A program made the translations under genes and the position numbers. The notes under the pieces were generated by a model. That model made no database searches. It worked only from the letters and a program-made list of their open reading frames with translations, and was not told where the DNA came from. A DNA stretch of 64,000 nucleotides from assembly GCF_001625215.2 (NCBI RefSeq), contig NC_030383.2:322779-386778 (forward strand). Reading direction: 5' to 3'. This stretch comes from Daucus carota subsp. sativus (lineage: Eukaryota > Streptophyta > Magnoliopsida > Apiales > Apiaceae). This document shows positions 48,565 to 63,461 of the stretch, one piece after another. Numbering within the stretch: the stretch's first letter is position 1; the number at the start of each line of letters is the position of its first letter.

Positions 48565-49533
48565 CTCTCTCTCTCGATCTCTCTCTCTCTCGATCTCGCT
48601 CAGATGAATGTATGTGTGTATGTAGAGTTTGTTGGAGATTCTGAAAACTGAAAGTGATGAATAGAGTGGTGAGGATGACAGAGTATTTATATACGCATGT
48701 GTGTCAACTTGGAAGGACTAGGGAGCGACGAAGTTCGTTAAGTTGGTTACAGATCAAGTCGCTCAATTCTATTTTACCTTTTTACTGCTGTGAAACGTGG
48801 CTCGGTTCGTTAACCACAAACTCTACTCGACATTGTTTTTTGTTTTTACTTCAACTAACTTGACAAATTTATTAAGGAAATTCATTTACAACGAAATATT
48901 ATCCTATCAACATTTTATTTTTGGCTATAGAGTAAATTTATATTTAAAAAATATGAATTTTTTTAAAAAATATATATTTTAATTTATAAATTTATTTTAC
49001 CTAACAAATCTAAAATTATCAAAACACATAAATAATTTATAAAATACAGATTAGCTATCATTTACAACATATATTTTTGTTTGATAAACAACCTTCTTAA
49101 AATTAAATTAAATATGCTTGAAATCAAACAATTTTATTCATTACTCAAAATTTTTAACCGTAATCAATGTTATTCATTCATCATCGAGATTTTACGGCAT
49201 GTTAAATTATATTAAAAATTAGAAATAAAATAATAGGATAACTCATATTTGATTGGTATGTATAATAAAGTTTAGTGACCAATGTGAAAAGCTCAAAAGT
49301 ACGTGTACGAAAAAAAGTGGTTTATTTCAAAATATATTAAATAGCGCTTTTTTTAAAAAAAATAATTTTGAGCAGATGACATATCAAAAATATATGTGGC
49401 TGAGTGAAGCCATCAATCTTGCATCAAACACTCAACTCTCTTATCTTGATCATCCCCACAAAAAATCCCACACTTGGTTTCATAAAAATAAAGCTCCAAG
49501 TTTCTCATTACCACCACACTCTTCTTCTCCACA
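48565..49533. promoter_or_regulatory. Divergent promoter region, cyclin-like gene and PetC
   Basis: 969 bp between opposite start codons. Next to the cyclin-like ATG is a CT/GA-rich leader (48565-48605). The middle is very AT-rich. The PetC side has a short leader with CCACCACACTCTTC before the ATG. No other gene was seen. Confidence 0.6.
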
Positions 49534-51637
<2,104 letters not shown>

Positions 51638-52836
51638 ATTGTTATTCATTCGGAGTCGGGAGTTCTCTGCCTTTCCGTATGTAATCAATCAAAATTGAAG
51701 TGTATCTGATGTCATTTGTTGAAAACCTCAAAAGTTTATAAGCTGTAAAGTACAGATACAAGCTGATATTTGCACTAGCCCAAATTTTGTGCATTGATGT
51801 TGTATAATATATAATGTAATTTAGTAAGATTTGTTTCATCATGTGGTTTGAGCAAGCACATGCATTAGAATCTTTTATCTTCGTGAATGGTAGTATAATA
51901 CTTAGACTTCTTGTTCACTCAGAGAGAATGAAATTAAAATTATCCTCGAATCAGAATTATCTTATTACCTAACGAGAATGTTGTTAATTTTTGTTCCTTC
52001 ATTCCTTTCCTAGCAATTGAAACTTAAAAGTTAAAACTCATTTCTACCAACTTCTTCCTCATTTTCCTTGCAATCCTCGTCGATCGTCATTATACAATCT
52101 TTCATCGTGATAATTTTGAAGTACCTGATATTTGTTCACTGTATTCCTATTCTCCCTGATATTCTTTCTTTCTCCATAAATTTTTGTTAATAAAATTTAC
52201 ACCCCACTCCATGTTCTTCAAGGGAAGACAACTTTAGAATTCTAGAACTTTCTTGAATCTTGATGATTCTCATCTCGCTGATCCTGGAATTCTAGAAACA
52301 AGTATAATTTCTTGGAATATTGATAGCATGTTTGAATTGTTCACCTACAATCCATTGATTTACGATTCTTCAGTTCATTTAGGTTACTTGTTTTGTTTCG
52401 ATTTCTTCTTCCCCGATACCTGATAACATATTCTTCTCATTTTTACTTTATATCTTATCTTGTCAAACTTGATTTAATTTTTTTTAAAAGCACAAAGAAT
52501 TGGCGCCTGCATAAACCAACACAACAAAACCTCCCCGAACTTGATTACGTGGCATCCCTCTGTTCGTTCCAATACCTTGCCCAGTAAGAAACGCGATTAC
52601 TCTGTAACCGCAACCTCTCTCTCTCTCTCTCTCGTATACGTATAGGTGTGTGTTTGCATTTATATGATCGTTTATATATCCATTACTTGTTTCTTCTGTC
52701 TGTATATAGCATCAAGTCAAGTATACATCCTTTGCACAAATTGTAAGTCGTGAATATTCTCGAATCAATTTCAATTCAATATTTTACCGGTATGTTTTTT
52801 AGATTTTTTTATATGTTTATTCATACGCTTGGACAG
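51638..52836 (+). other. PetC 3' flank and probable first 5' UTR exon of the DGK gene
   Basis: The first part is PetC 3' UTR and intergenic DNA. A likely first untranslated exon of the downstream kinase ends at 52583 with the donor CCA|GTAAGAA; a CT microsatellite lies at about 52614-52634 in the intron after it. The transcription start was not placed. Confidence 0.4.
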
Positions 52837-53705
52837 ATTGTTTCCAATGGGCAAAGATTTGAAGCTAACTTGTGCTACTTGTTTTGCTACAAGGTACTGA
52901 AATCATCTTCAGTTTTTCTAATTTTCTGACAAACGAGTTAAATAATTAGCTGTTGCATATACTTCTCCAAGATAGTAAGATTATGATCATATCGAACATG
53001 TTTGTGTTTATGCTTGTGAGAGTAGAAGCATATATCTGCTTATATTCGTAAGCTATGTTTTGAAATACGAGTTGAAATAAATTATTTGAGCCATTTACTT
53101 TTCAGAAATGATGATTATATTGAACATGTTTGTATTGATGCTTGTGAGTTATGAGAGAATAAATGGATATCTTCATGAGCTGCAATATCGGTTCTTCAAC
53201 ATCTTGAATCTTGATGTGTGTCTCCCTCTGCTGTATTGTTTGATGAAGTTGTGCTTGATCGATGTTTTGTTTAAGTAGAAGTACTACTAGAAAGTTGGAC
53301 TTGCTTTTGATATCAGGGACTTTTTCCGACATTTATCAGTTTTAGCTAGCAAGATACATCCTGTTTAACTTTGCTTATCTTTTGTGTTGAATTTGAAATG
53401 TCGTTACCATTTTGTAGGTGCTGCCAATTGGCATTTCCACTTAACTTCCTGACTCTTAAGAAGCATATTCGATGGACGAAATGTAAAGAAGATGTTGTTA
53501 GTTAGATTTTTTTTCCCACTCTGTTTAAAACACGTTCATTCATTTTTATACGGAATCTTTGATGGGTATATTTATCATTTTCTTTTTAGCTAATGCATTG
53601 ACATAAGTTACTTAGTAAACTACGATAACCTTATTACTTTCACACGGGTTATAGAACTTTAGGCTCACTTGTAATGGCAAAGTTGCTGCAGTGAAACAAT
53701 GGTGA
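52837..53705 (+). promoter_or_regulatory. Possible spliced 5' leader of the DGK gene with a uORF
   Basis: Acceptor GGACAG at 52836 and donor ACAAG|GTACT at 52893, then acceptor TTTGTAG at 53417 and donor GAAAT|GTAAAG at 53482, then acceptor GCTGCAG at 53691, define two small exons and the start of the coding exon. An ATG at 52847 opens a 41-codon frame across them (begins MGKDLKLTCATCFATRCC, ends KLKQW). It ends at TGA 53703-53705, seven bases past the A of the DGK ATG (53699), in another frame. All splice sites here are inferred. Confidence 0.4.
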
Positions 53706-56700
53706 TTGATGGTTCCAGAACAGATGACTTCTTCAAGGACTACATCATACCTGATTACATACTTTTACCAGGATCTGACATAACAGAAGTGACTTATGTT
53801 CCTTCTTGTCCTGTGATAGTATTTATAAACTCCAGAAGTGGTGGTCAGCTGGGAGCAGAACTACTAGTTACATATCGTTCACTTTTAAATGAAAACCAGG
53901 TTTCACCTGTAGTCATATTTTTTAATATGTAATCATTCCTGAATACTTCACTGTTTGATTATAGATTCCCTTATGCATATGTTTTTTAGGTGATTGATTT
54001 GGGAGATAAGGCCCCTGACCTGGTGCTACACCAACTATATCTCAATTTGGAGAAGCACAAACAAAATTCTGATCCTATTTCCTCAGAAATCCAGATGAAA
54101 TTGAGATTAATAGTTAGTCAACTTTATATGTTATTTTGGTCTGAGCTGTTTGCATTGCTCCCTTTAACCTGAACCTTGTTTACTATAAGGTTGCAGGTGG
54201 GGATGGCACAGTTGGTTGGCTTCTTGGAGTGCTTTCTGATCTAAAACTAGCTCATCCTCCACCAGTCGCTACAATGCCACTGGGGACTGGCAATAATATC
54301 TCATTTTCATTTGGCTGGGTAGGACACTCTTTCAGAGTATTCCATTTACTACTTGGCATAATTATGAGAAATACTATTGATGAAGATACTTTTCAGATTG
54401 ACCTATATGGTATTTGTTACAACAAACTAAGATTTGGTAACCATAAAACACGGGATATATAGTCTTTTGTGCAAGTGGACTTATTTTATGTTTAAAATAA
54501 AATTAGAAGGTGCAGATTCAATTTACTAAAACTTTCAGGCCCTTCATATAATAACCCCCAATATCTTATTCAAACAATTCGTGCGATAATCCTGGAGGCC
54601 TTCTGTGCTTAATAAGAAGGTGGAAAGCAGCTGGTATCTTTGTAAGAACTGTCCCCAAAGCTGCTTCTACTAGATAGTTCGCTTTGACAATAACTTGCAC
54701 ACGTTTTTAATAATCTGAAGTCATCATGTATTCTCCCTTGCTCACCATGATCCAGTCAGATCTAATTTTTTTAATTTTCTCTCCAAATGAACCACACAAT
54801 GCAGTGGGAAAACCTTTTTATTAGTGCTCGGGCGTTTTATCCCCTTGTTCTCTGTCATCACATAGCTGGAAGACTGTGACCTAAAAACTCCATAACTGGC
54901 CTTTTAGGACTCACTGGCTCTTTGCAATAACAGCACTACACCGCTATTAGATTTTCTCGTTTTCAAATTACATATGGTAAGAGTAGCACCTTTGAGGTTA
55001 AGAATGCACAATTTAATCATATCCTTGAGTGGGCCCAAATCTTTTTAGCAGTGCCGCTGGATACATTAATGTGATATACTAACCCTCTGCCAAAAATGTT
55101 TAGTTTGTAGATCATAATTGTGACCGGTCAGTGTTGTACAACTTGTATCAATATAGGGAAGCCTTATGAATTTATGTAGAACATTGTGAGTAATGATAGT
55201 ACTTAAGTTTTACCATCTGAAACTTCATTTGTAGACGTAGGACTACTTTTGCTTAACTTTTTTCTTTGTAGAAATCCTACAAAAATAATATCCTCTACAG
55301 TCTTTTATTCCAAGTCAAATATACGCATGATATGTCAGTCGCTTAGCACATATTTCTATTAGTTCAGAATAACAATGCTGTGTGTAGTGTAACATAACTT
55401 TTTAGTTATTCTTACAGGGAAAGAAGAATCCTGGTACAGACCCTTACTCTGTGAAGGCATATTTAGTCGAGGTGAACAATGCAAGAGAGATGAAAATTGA
55501 CAGGTAAATGTGTTGACTTTCAGAATTTACACATCAATTTTGGACAGTCCTAGCATCTATAGACCTATGGTACGACCTGCTAGGACTGTTTTAAATTGAT
55601 GCGTACAATTGACATTGGTGTTGAGTGTTCATACCTATGCAAGTATGCAAGTGTAAAGTATTCGACATGGGTACTTGACATAAATTAAAGAGTATGGTTA
55701 ACCGTCAGCGTAACTGTTAAATGCTATTCATTATCATAAAGAGTATGACTACGTTACCAATTGTCACTAGTTCCTGTTCTTTATAGTAAATGTTTCTTTA
55801 TTTTCATTTCAGTTGGCATGGTCTCATGCGAATGAAGGTTCCCGAGCAAGAACCTTGTGATCCAACTGCACCGCTTGAGCTACCACATTCTTTACACGCA
55901 TTTCATCGTGGGTCCCAATCAGACAATTTGAGCACTGTAATTGTCACTTCTCTTTTATTTTCTTGTTAGTTACCATGACATATTGCTCTTTCCGTGAAGA
56001 TTAATGATGCAGGACAACCGATTATAAAACAAAGAAACAATACAGGAACTAGGTAGAAGACTTTGGAAGCCTGATTAATAAGTTTATTGGTTATCTTTTA
56101 ATTTAGAATAATAATCTTTAGGTATTTATCATCTTGTGGAATTGGATTAGAGAAATAGTTTGTTTATTCTATATGGAATGACATATTGTGATATAGGAAG
56201 ACATATTAATTTAGAACTACTATCTCTCCCTGTTTTTCCCGTCATTTCATAGGCAGAAGCAGAGACACTAATCCTAGTCACATTCTACTATTTTATTGTC
56301 AGTCCTAATGGGTGACCATCTTCCACCAACCAAAAACAACAATATACATAAATGTCCCCATATAACAGTAAGGCGTTCCTATCTATCTAAAAGGTTAGAA
56401 AAGCAGAGATCTTGTTTTTAAATCAAAAGATAACAGATAAGACTAATTAGTTGCGCACTCAAGTCTTCTCTATTGTTTCCATAACAGATAAATTATTTTT
56501 AATTAGCTGTCCCACATCCATTAATATATAAATAAGTTTCGCTAATAACTTTAAAGGCCAGAAGCGTGTACATATTTGAAAAAACCAGAATTAAAGTAAC
56601 ATAAAGTAATTTTACTTTCTCTGATGAAATCGATAAATAAAAAAGTTCGTAGCACCAAAATGTGTGTGCAGAAATTGTCAATAATTCTGCAGCTGCATAT

Positions 56701-59700
56701 AGAAAAGCAGAGATCATAATTTCAAATTAAACGATAACATATAAGACTAATTAGTTGCGCATTTAAGTCTTCTATATTGTTCCCATACTGTTTCTTTTGA
56801 CATTTTTAATTAGCTGTCCTGCATCAGTTAATATATATAACAAAAATCGGTAATAACTCTAAAGGCCAGACCATGTACATATTTAAATAAACCAGAACCA
56901 AAAGTAACAAATAGTATCTATATGCAGCTCCAGATTTATTGGCAGTCTGACCTTGCACACACATTTTCGTGCTAAGAATTCTTTTAATTATCAATTTCAT
57001 CAGAAGAAAGTAGAATTACTTTTAATTGTAAGTTGTGGTTTCTCTCTAGACGCTGTAATCTGGTCATAAAGCTTTCCTTTCTCTTTTCTCCATAGATTCC
57101 AGGTGTGTGCTTTGGCTTCATAGAGTTGCAGTTACATTATTTTTTCCTCCCATTCTCAGGATGGTTTCCGCACATTTGGTGGGGGATTTTGGAACTATTT
57201 CAGCATAGGTAAGTGATCTTGACAAAATATAACTAAGTTTTTTTGAGTAGGACTTTCATGATTTAACCCATATTAAACACTGAATTATATTCCCTCCCAC
57301 TCATTTCTATACAATTTTTTTGCATTGCTTGACACATATTTTAAGGCTTCTATAAACTATAGTTCTATAACTTATTTTTGAAATTTTTGGTTTTCGAATA
57401 AAAATTTAAACATTATATTTTTATTCAGAAGAAAAAGAATTTTTTGAGCCCTCTGTCCCAAACGTATACAATCCTTTGGGACAGAGGGAGTATCTAATAG
57501 CTAGGTTGTTTGTCTTATTAAATCATTAAGTACCCTAGCTAAGATATAACATGTCATAGAATGTCTCTTCATGTATATAAATGGCCTTCCCTCGCACGAA
57601 CCCGAGAACCAGTGAACTGGAATCCATCATACCATGTTAGATTGAAGAGTTGATGGATATGTGTGTTTTGCATATGGCGTTGCTCTTGATTTAGTAGACC
57701 ATTCTATTTTAAAGGTTATGCCTTGTGTTGTCTATTCGTATATATACATAGAATAATAAAAGTGCCATCAAGCTATGATTTACTAAATTTATGGAATATT
57801 GTCCCCAACCCCAATCAATCAAGCAAGCGAAGATAATATTCCGTATATAGCATAACATGGACTGTTTTGTAGTTGAAAATTTAATTTTGCCTATTGTAAT
57901 ATGTAATATATATTATTATGCATCTCGTACCTAGTAAACAACTACCAAAAGTAATAAGAAACTAATCCAGTATAGATGTTGTAATGCATCTAATACAAAA
58001 TTTTGGATTCCTAGTGTTAGCAACTACTATATATAACTTATTTAACAAATCGTAAAGACTAGTACAATAACTTGTGAGACATTTCGTAGATGGAAAAAAA
58101 TTGATCTTTCAAAAGATATTTGAAACTTTTTGTGGAAAGTATTCTAGGGTCAATCTAAACCTTGATCTCAATTAGAACTTGTAAAACCAATATTAATCTC
58201 GGAGTTTGTTTAATCAACGACTCATATGTATTCATTCTGATGCAGAACATAATATATTTTTTGTAAATTATATAATATGATGTACTCCTACCGAAAACAA
58301 TTTTTGTTCCCCCTCGTTTACATAAATTTTCAAAGAATAGATTATTTTATTATGAAAATTTAATTATAACTATTGTAAAACATATGAAAAAATGATCATG
58401 CAAAAAGAATGTTTAGTGTAATGTTTTTTTGGTAGAAATGGAACATGATCCATGCCTTTTAATAAAATACAAATATAAAAATAAATATTATATAATTTCA
58501 TGTGCATAATACGAGTGAAAGCTAGTATACAACAAGTTTAAGTGTAACGCCCCAAGTGGGGTCTCCAGAACCATAAGTGGCCCCGACCCCAGTGCAGTCG
58601 TGTTGTTGCATTGGGTCCTTGGGATCCGAGCAAAAAAGTTTAGGAACTACTGTGTATATACCACAAATGACAATCCACATGTGGCTTATAATGTTTGTTC
58701 TCTTATTACATATATTTTAACCTTTAATTTTATTTCGAGGATACATTTATGTATGAATAATATGTGTCGTTTAATTGAATAGATTTTTAAATAATTAATT
58801 AACATATTTGGGTTGATAAATTTTTATTGGGTATGTTAAATAGATATTCTTATTGGACATGTTAAATAATTTTCTAATAGTTAAACCCATCATTTTTTTT
58901 AAATAAATAGATTCGAGAGATGTGTATTAATGAGGATGTTTAAACATGTTTCATTTATAATCAAATAAACTCATTAAAACATCTTATAAATTAAAGAGGC
59001 CCATAAATAAGTCCGAAGATTGACTGAGGCCAAAAATTTTAATGTTTCGGTTATAAGCCGCTCGATGCACAAGTGACTTGTAATATTTGTTGTTTACTGT
59101 ATATGTTTTAATATTTAATTTTAAAGATACATATATGTTAGGGAATGAAATAAACTTTTAAATAATTAACAAATATATTTGGGTATATATATTATTATTG
59201 GGTATGTTAAATAAGTATTTTCAGTGGACACGTCAAAGAAGTTTGTACGTAATAGTTAAGTGCATCAAAAGTCTTGTAAATAAATAGGCCCGATAGATAT
59301 TATTTAATAAAGGATGCTTAGACATGTTTTAATTATATTTAAAAAGGCCCGTTAAAATATGTTATAATTTTAAAAGCCCATAAATAGGTCCAAATACTGA
59401 CCAACAAATTTTTTTAATGATTTAGCTTTAATTGTATAAATAAATAGATAGGTATATGTCTTATTGTTTATGTTGATATTTTTTTGAAATTCTAACACAA
59501 TTGCTATATTTTAATTAGTGCAAGTTTGATGCGCTAGCACCCTAATCAACGCGCTACTAGAAGAAATAAATATAGACATATGTCCCATCGTATAAATCTC
59601 TGTATAGTGAGTGTAGGCATTAGACATGGAAGAAACATAATATGGAGACCCTCTTTTGTGGTTACTCTCTACCGGTGTTGGTCTCCGCGCATTAGAATGC

Positions 59701-62700
59701 ACAATATTAACATATTGAGGTGTTGGAAGGGGTTAATCAGATCGTGGGTGGGCAATGAGACGACAACAATTAAGTTTAAACAAATGAGAGGTAGGGTTTA
59801 GACCCAAGACTCCACGTCCTCACCTAAAATTTCTGATACCATATACAACTTATTGTGAAAAGCAGGATTTACTTATACTGAACTTGAATGTCTAAAATAC
59901 TTATCACAATAATTACATTGTTTTTATGTAATAAGCTAAAATACTAAAATACCTCAAATAAAAAAATAAATATGTTAACACTGACGACTTGTCAGTATGG
60001 CATCCTCCGTCCTGGTACCATACCAAAGCTGTGAAGCTGGGGTGCCATAAAACAACTGAATGCATTTCAAAGTTCAAACTTATCGCATCATCAAAAACAA
60101 GGGCATACTCTTTTCAAGTTTGTATTGTTTGTCTTGATGCATCTTTCCTTTTTCTATTCCCCTAGGAATGGACGCTCAAGTGTCATATGCATTTCACAGC
60201 GAGAGGAAATTACATCCAGAAAAATTTAAAAACCAGCTGGTGAATCAGGTGGTGTCTTATCTGGTGTATTTATAGATATAGCAATATTATATTTCGGATT
60301 ACTATTGCCGTTTTCATTTCCTTCATTGATAGTGAACATGTTTAGAATTTGTCATTCTGTATAATTGCACAACAGACGTAATTTAGGCTGGATACCAGAC
60401 TTGGAGAGGCTTTATAGCAAGAATTGTAATTTTCACTGAGTTTGTTTATATTACTGCATTCTTTAGGGACGGAATAACCATTTTGTTAAGAATTGCACAA
60501 GTCGTTGTCCATGAAGAGAGAATTAGATGTACTCATTCAACCAGCAAAGATAAAACTATGTGTTTTGAAGTTGTTTCATATGCAAGGTCCTTATATAGCC
60601 ACAAAATTAGGACTAAAATAATCTTTATTTAAAGAATTGATAATAAAACTTGTAGAGAACTTATTCTACAAGAATGCCTAACCTAAAAGACTTGTTATGT
60701 CTCACCACTTCCCTTCAAGCTGAGCATTTATATTATTTGGGTTTCAAATTGACAAACTATCCCTCTTAAATTCTATATCACCAATGCCATTAGTCATATT
60801 TAATCTTTACTTTCATTTAATTTAGTTTTTTAAGATTTTAAATTTTGTGGCACCCATGTTATGAATAACCTCTGGACTCCAAAGTGGTTAAAGGTGTACA
60901 TGAAGTGATGGTTACTCCTAAAAAAAAACATAGATATAGTACTGTAATAGCCTAACAATTATATAAATTCAACATAATATAATCACAGCATGCTGTTGTA
61001 TGACCAAACCTGCATTTCTCTAAAAGCTATTATTAATAAAGGGGTTTGTCTAGTGTGTGCCCATGGGCACATGCTAAGCACTAAATTTTATATATTTGGG
61101 GCATTTTGATTGGTGTGATAGTTGTATATGCAGAGGGGGTGGGGGGGGGGGGGGGGGTCCATCATTATTAAGAAATGGGAGCCAATCAAAATGATTCGAA
61201 CTCATAAATTTTAGTGCTTAGCATGTTCCCATGGGCACACCATAGAAAAACCGTTAATAAAGAGGCTTAATGGATGTAGAATAGGTGCACAGCACTTTCT
61301 TGACATATTTTCCCCAGGGTAATTTAGATCATCATTATGAAGTAATGATGGTAATACCAGTACTAAGTTCAGAGGTGTGTTTGTATGGGGGGGAGCATGC
61401 CCTCAGTTGCACACATGCAATGTAATCACTGTTTACTCTTGAAGAATGATAAGATTACATAATTATGAATATATGTATTCTTCAATACTTGATGGTTTCT
61501 TTCTAGATTAGTCACTGAAAAATGTTAGTCTGAGTCTGCTTTGTGGACATGTATGTTATGCCCGTTATTACAAAAATTCTTGGTGTATTCCTTGTCTTAT
61601 ATATACATCGGTTAAATCCCCTTTCAATATGGATGCATCTAGGATAAATACATCAATTTTTATTAATTATCACCTTTCATGTCGTTGTTAGTAAATTGAT
61701 GTATTTATCCTGAATATTTTTCTTACTTAATCTAAACCTGTTGCATCTCTTACATATCAGAGTACGTATGCAAAGCATGCGTTAACACAGGGATGGTATT
61801 GTGCTTCTCTCTTTCATCCATCTTCAAGGTAACTTTTGTAAGTTTGATATTATTTCTTCAAGCTGTATTCCACCAGCTGTATGAAGACCATGAATTAGTT
61901 GTAGTTGGTTATTTAATTATTGTTCCTTTTCTTCAGGATATATTTTATCAATTGATTAAATCTTGAGCTAATTTCAATGAAAAGTTCACATATGTAGACG
62001 GTATCATTATTATGATCTATAGTACCAAACTAATGACCTGAAGCTTATTCAACTAGATTGGGTTATAGTTGTAAAGTTATTAAATTGTCTGCTCAGAATT
62101 TGTATGACTGACAATTCGTTTGTCGCAGAAATATCGCACAGCTAGCAAAGGTTAGGGTCATGAGAAAATCAGGTCAGTGGGAAGACCTCCCCATACCTAG
62201 CAGGTGATCTTTGATAATTTTAACCTTCACTACACGTTTCACTCCATGAACTAGACTCTAGAATGTGGACCTTACATATGATGTGAAGCTGTTGCAAGTC
62301 CTGTATATACCTGGCTTTAGTATCCCCCACTTGAAGTTTAATTTCCAGATAATACAAATATAGAATATTCTCCGGGAATTTATAAATTGTTGTCTATGAA
62401 CTGATCGATGATAAGGCTGCAGTATATTTAAATAGTTGCGCCTGTATAACGATTATGCAGTCTTTTTGTTTTAGGGTGCCTGGCATTCAGTCTATACATC
62501 CGAAAATAGTAAGGGCTTGCACACCTATATTTACCTTAGTATCCTTGTACACTAGCACATCCTAGGAAGGTTTTGTGTATAATATCACCTAAATAGACAT
62601 GTTTTTAAGCTTTGTGTAAGTTTGTTTTATTAAGGAGAAGTGAATATGTTGTCAGAATTATTAGTTTAGGTAGGAAACTAGTCTGGAAAGTCATCAATTG

Positions 62701-63461
62701 TAGTCTATTCTTTTCAACCAGATATAAATGATCTTATATAAATTTAAAGTGAAACTCATCAATCAACATATAAAGAACCCTAGGTTTCATAAAAGTTCGA
62801 ACATAGTTTGAATATTCAAGTAGTTCTGTGCCCTTATAAAGATAGAGGCGTGATCATATGAATATAAAGTGCAAAGTTTTGATGAATATAAAAGTGCCTC
62901 CATTGCAAAGTGTGCATATATGTTATCTTAAGATATCATGATAGTCGACTTTCAGTACATGTTGTAGGCCTAGTGGCATTAGGGTTTCTTTAAAAAAATT
63001 ATTCTTATTAGCACAACTTTTCAGGGCCCCATCTGTACTTGACGGCATTACTTGCCAAGGCTTGCATTTAAAACTGTCTCCATGTAGATTTTGGTGAACA
63101 TATAATTAGAATAATATTAAAATACTAAAGACACTGTCTTATATGCAGCATGAGGTCTATTGTTTGTCTTAATCTGCCCAGCTTTTCCGGTGGATTCAAT
63201 CCTTGGGGAACACCTTCTGGAAGAAAACTTTATTCGGTTAGTTGCATCTTCTGTTTACTCGAAGTGAAAATAGAAGTGGATTGTCTGGTTTGCTTGATGC
63301 TTATCCTTGCTATTTATTCAAATTTCTCTAATAAATTTTAACAGACAGATTTGACTCCTCCTTATGTTGATGATGGGCTTATTGAAGTTGTTGGTTTCCG
63401 AAATGCATGGCATGGGCTTGTTTTGCTTGCACCGAAAGGGCATGGCACTCGTCTTGCACAG
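53699..63461 (+). CDS. DGK5: Diacylglycerol kinase, DGK5-like (cluster III), 3' end outside the window
   Basis: Phosphorylates diacylglycerol to phosphatidic acid, a plant defence and osmotic signalling lipid. Eleven exons found in frame: 53699-53899, 53990-54112, 54190-54318, 55418-55503, 55813-55936, 57160-57208, 60166-60248, 61761-61828, 62129-62203, 63149-63236, 63345-63461; at least one more lies beyond 64000. The catalytic domain starts [19 protein letters not shown]; the ATP-binding motif GGDGTVGW (G111-T115) opens exon 3; [14 protein letters not shown] follows. The accessory domain has [34 protein letters not shown] and [20 protein letters not shown]. The N-terminus has no C1 domains or membrane anchor, as in plant clusters II and III, and [12 protein letters not shown] plus [11 protein letters not shown] point to cluster III. 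Introns 5 (1.2 kb), 6 (3.0 kb) and 7 (1.5 kb) hold repeats and MITEs. Confidence 0.93.
56396..57022. repeat. Tandem and inverted repeats in DGK intron 5
   Basis: Two diverged copies about 303 bp apart begin near AAAGCAGAGATC (about 56400 and 56703) and share AAGACTAATTAGTTGCGCA and CTAAAGGCCAGA. The stretch after the first copy (about 56600-56690) is repeated in inverse orientation at about 56935-57022 (TTCATCAGA...AAAGTA, CACACACATTTT). The arrangement suggests a MITE with a nested duplication. Confidence 0.7.
57290..57490. repeat. Stowaway MITE in DGK intron 6
   Basis: 201 bp between TA target copies (57288-57289 and 57491-57492). The ends are TTCCCTCCCACTC and GGGACAGAGGGAG. Subterminal CATTTCTATACAA is an inverted partial match to AACGTATACAATC near the right end. 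Confidence 0.75.
58680..59430. repeat. Diverged 380-bp tandem duplication in DGK intron 6
   Basis: Two copies (about 58680-59045 and 59065-59430) share blocks in order: TGGCTTATAATGTTTGTT versus TGACTTGTAATATTTGTT, ATTGGGTATGTTAAATA, TAATAGTTAA, and CCCATAAATA near the end. Clearly diverged; no coding frame. Confidence 0.65.
61042..61253. repeat. Foldback MITE with 9-bp target duplication in DGK intron 7
   Basis: 212 bp. The inverted ends of about 49 bp start GGGTTTGTCTAGTGTGTGCC on the left and CGGTTTTTCTATGGTGTGCC on the complementary strand of the right, sharing CATGCTAAGCACTAAA. It is flanked by a perfect 9-bp direct repeat TTAATAAAG (61033-61041 and 61254-61262), a Mutator-type duplication. 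The centre contains a run of 17 G (61141-61157). The ends resemble the element at 13117-13387. Confidence 0.88.
61641..61711. repeat. 19-bp perfect inverted repeat in DGK intron 7
   Basis: Arms AGGATAAATACATCAATTT (61641-61659) and AAATTGATGTATTTATCCT (61693-61711) with a 33-nt loop, about 50 bp upstream of the exon 8 acceptor. A small foldback. Confidence 0.85.

Noticed and set aside
58543..59845. LTR retrotransposon remnant
   Set aside because: TGTAACGCCCC at 58543 resembles an LTR start and TCTGATACCA at 59832-59841 a primer site complement, but they are not in a consistent arrangement, and no second LTR or gag/pol was seen.
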